The notes under the pieces were generated by a model. The model worked only from the letters and a program-made list of their open reading frames with translations. It was not told the origin of the DNA and did not search any database. 64,000 nucleotides of DNA from Candidatus Chlorohelix allophototropha (GTDB lineage Bacteria; Chloroflexota; Chloroflexia; Chloroheliales; Chloroheliaceae), in contig NZ_CP128400.1 of assembly GCF_030389965.1 (NCBI RefSeq), positions 186,001 through 250,000 on the forward strand. The letters are read 5' to 3'. Below are positions 62,064 to 64,000 of this stretch, in pieces (the first letter of the stretch is position 1; the number at the start of each line of letters is the position of its first letter). A program made the position numbers and the translations under genes.

Positions 62064-64000
62064 CTATCTGGTAGTTGTCAATTTTTGGGCTTCGAGACTC
62101 TCGCGCACCGCTTCGCGAATACGCTGCGGAGTTTGCTCACCTTTGGTAAGGAAACGCGCCAACCCTTTATGAATAAAGGCGCGTTCGTCATTTGACACTT
62201 CTTTAGCGCTAACCACGATAACCGGAATGTTGATGGTGTGGCGATCGGCACGCAGACGCGATAAAACCTGAAAGCCATCCATTTTTGGCATCATTAAGTC
62301 CAGAACAATCAGGTCAGGTGGGTTTTGAATAGCCAGTTTCAAACCCTGATCGCCACTTGCGGCAGTTGCCACAACAAAATCCAACTCACTCAGGCTTTCC
62401 TTAAGCATACGGCGTAAACTGGCATCATCATCTATTACCAGAATATTGCGTTGAGGAGCTAATGCAGTAAGGCGATTAATCATTTCTTCCAGTTTGCGCA
62501 GTTCAATCGGTTTTGGTAAAAATTCGGCTGCCCCTATATTAGCGCCCATAAATTTGGTATCTAGCACCGTACAGATAATGACTGGCACATCAGTTAATTG
62601 CGGATTCTCATTCAATTTGATGAGCAAATCCCAACCATCCATACGCCCTGCTAGCGTAATATCCAGCACCATTGCAATCGGCGTAATTTGCTCTACCAAA
62701 CGCAAAGCCTGCTCTGCGCTACTGGCAATCTGGCAAGCATAACCGTCCTCTTCCAAATAAGTACCGATTAACTGCGCTAGGCTATTGTTATCTTCAACTA
62801 TTAGGATAGTATTTTCAGCCACCTCCACTGTCAAAGGAGTAGTAATTGTTTCAAGCAATTCAGGCGGGCTATCCAATACCGCAGGAAGGGTAAAATGGAA
62901 TACGCTACCTTTACTAAGTGCGCTATCCACCCAGATTTTGCCGCCATGTGCTTCTACGATTTCGCGGCTGATGGCAAGCCCTAGCCCTGTCCCACCGATT
63001 TCTCGGCGGTCACTATTATCTACTCGGAAGAATTTATTGAATAGCTGGCTTTGCGCTTCTTTGGGAATACCAAGCCCATTATCTGCTACCGAAGTTTCCA
63101 CCATCTGATTTTCATTCAGGTGCGCTCTCAAAATGATGTCCCCACCGTTGGGAGAATATTTTATAGCGTTACCGATTAGATTCGTCATGGTTTGGACAAT
63201 GCGGTCGGGGTCGGCGCGTACAAAGGGCAAGTCAACCGGAAATTCGACTTTGATGCGCTCACGTTCAACGGAGAACAAATCGAGAATAGGACGCACCAAG
63301 AAATTCAGACTCACCTCGGTGAAATTATAAACCTGCCGCCCTGCTTCCATACGTTGGATGTCTAGGAAGTCGCTGATTAAGTTGCTGAGCCGTTGGGCTT
63401 CCTTGTGGATGGTTTCTACATAAAGACGTGACTTTTCCGGGCTTACTTGACGAGTTAGCATCAGTTCTGAGAAGCCTAGCACACTTGCCATGGGGGTACG
63501 CAATTCGTGCGAAACAAGGCTCACAAATTCATCCTTGAGACGATTGACCTCTTGCTCACGGGTAACGTCACGGAAAACGCCTACTACACCAGTGACTCTG
63601 CCACTTTCAATAATCGGTGCGGCAACCAGCGAAATCATGCGGCGTTCCCCATCGGGATGGTTGATTGAGAAAATACGCGGATCGGTGGAAGTGGCGTTTT
63701 GAATAGCTTGTAGACAGGGTGAGGCTTCTAGCGGTAAGGTATGTCCTTTGCTATCCTGCATACCAAGCGCTTCCCAGTAATAGCGCTCTACCAAATCCTC
63801 TGCGGTTAACCCGGAGATTTGCTCTGCGCCGGGATTTACTGTGACTATCCGCTGTTTCAGATCGGTTGTAAATACGGCATCGGCAATAGAGTTCAAAATA
63901 AGTTGGGTGCGATTGCGCTCATCGCGAATTGTATCGAATAAGCGAGCATTTTCGATAGCTACCGCCGCTTGATTGGCAATCAGCGCCAGTACATCCTGAT
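62064..64000 (-). CDS. Hybrid sensor kinase (GAF-PAS-kinase-REC-REC), 5' end outside window
   Basis: The frame is open to the right edge. The TTG at 63896 is internal, because the residues before it read [32 protein letters not shown], the end of a GAF domain. Then PAS ([23 protein letters not shown]), HisKA ([19 protein letters not shown]), HATPase ([29 protein letters not shown]), and two receivers: the first with Asp in [16 protein letters not shown], the second with [14 protein letters not shown]. Two C-terminal receivers suggest phosphorelay with no DNA-binding output. No transmembrane segment in the visible part. Signal unknown. Confidence 0.9.
   Translation of the reverse strand, partial: QDVLALIANQAAVAIENARLFDTIRDERNRTQLILNSIADAVFTTDLKQRIVTVNPGAEQISGLTAEDLVERYYWEALGMQDSKGHTLPLEASPCLQAIQNATSTDPRIFSINHPDGERRMISLVAAPIIESGRVTGVVGVFRDVTREQEVNRLKDEFVSLVSHELRTPMASVLGFSELMLTRQVSPEKSRLYVETIHKEAQRLSNLISDFLDIQRMEAGRQVYNFTEVSLNFLVRPILDLFSVERERIKVEFPVDLPFVRADPDRIVQTMTNLIGNAIKYSPNGGDIILRAHLNENQMVETSVADNGLGIPKEAQSQLFNKFFRVDNSDRREIGGTGLGLAISREIVEAHGGKIWVDSALSKGSVFHFTLPAVLDSPPELLETITTPLTVEVAENTILIVEDNNSLAQLIGTYLEEDGYACQIASSAEQALRLVEQITPIAMVLDITLAGRMDGWDLLIKLNENPQLTDVPVIICTVLDTKFMGANIGAAEFLPKPIELRKLEEMINRLTALAPQRNILVIDDDASLRRMLKESLSELDFVVATAASGDQGLKLAIQNPPDLIVLDLMMPKMDGFQVLSRLRADRHTINIPVIVVSAKEVSNDERAFIHKGLARFLTKGEQTPQRIREAVRESLEAQKLTTTR

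Overview
The window looks like a chromosomal segment of a Chloroflexota bacterium. Two features suggest this: lipoproteins with an LAAC-GDNT lipobox followed by long Thr/Ala linkers, and a secreted NHL-repeat protein whose N-terminal domain (pattern ETGHTVSGKFLDYWRSNGG) I associate with that phylum. One gene (58521-60239) begins with a PuhE/DUF3623 photosynthetic-complex-assembly domain, so the organism is probably phototrophic. Phylum and lifestyle are inferences; there is no rRNA or tRNA gene here.

Region 1 (1-16.2 kb) is a phosphorus-scavenging island. It has a phnG copy divergent from a PhnD-LacI fusion regulator with a perfect palindromic operator between them; an IS5-family insertion; the phosphonate importer phnC-phnE-phnD; a PAP2-like membrane phosphatase followed by the C-P lyase operon phnGHIJKLM; and a calcineurin-like phosphoesterase plus a GT4 glycosyltransferase. 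Three upstream regions carry TTAACA-type hexamers at exact 11-bp spacing, like Pho boxes. The importer, C-P lyase and possible lipid-remodelling genes would then answer to phosphate starvation, while the fusion regulator would answer to phosphonate itself.

Region 2 (16.2-27.8 kb) is a mobile-element graveyard: two differently damaged IS256-family copies, a frameshifted IS481-family transposase, a frameshifted tyrosine recombinase, an intact IS4-like element, and a large serine recombinase bracketed by two near-identical 455-bp inverted pieces of an IS3-family element. One host gene, the NHL-repeat protein, survives inside it.

Region 3 (28-39.7 kb) holds a thiolase/FadN beta-oxidation pair, then a 2072-residue histidine kinase with about 12 PAS domains and a GAF domain, overlapping a receiver-kinase gene.

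Region 4 (39.8-47 kb) is an NHLM-type peptide export system (HlyD-like adaptor, C39 peptidase ABC transporter, second ABC transporter). The second transporter carries three N-terminal FHA domains, and no precursor peptide is visible nearby.

Region 5 (47-64 kb) is mixed: a HAD protein lacking its catalytic residues, membrane proteins, a KGG-repeat protein, a T-box (Ile specifier) leader controlling a LysE-type exporter and ileS, an MFS transporter, an NmrA/Ycf39-like SDR, the PuhE-COG0523 GTPase fusion, an EVE-domain protein, two FKBP isomerases, and a hybrid sensor kinase running off the right edge.
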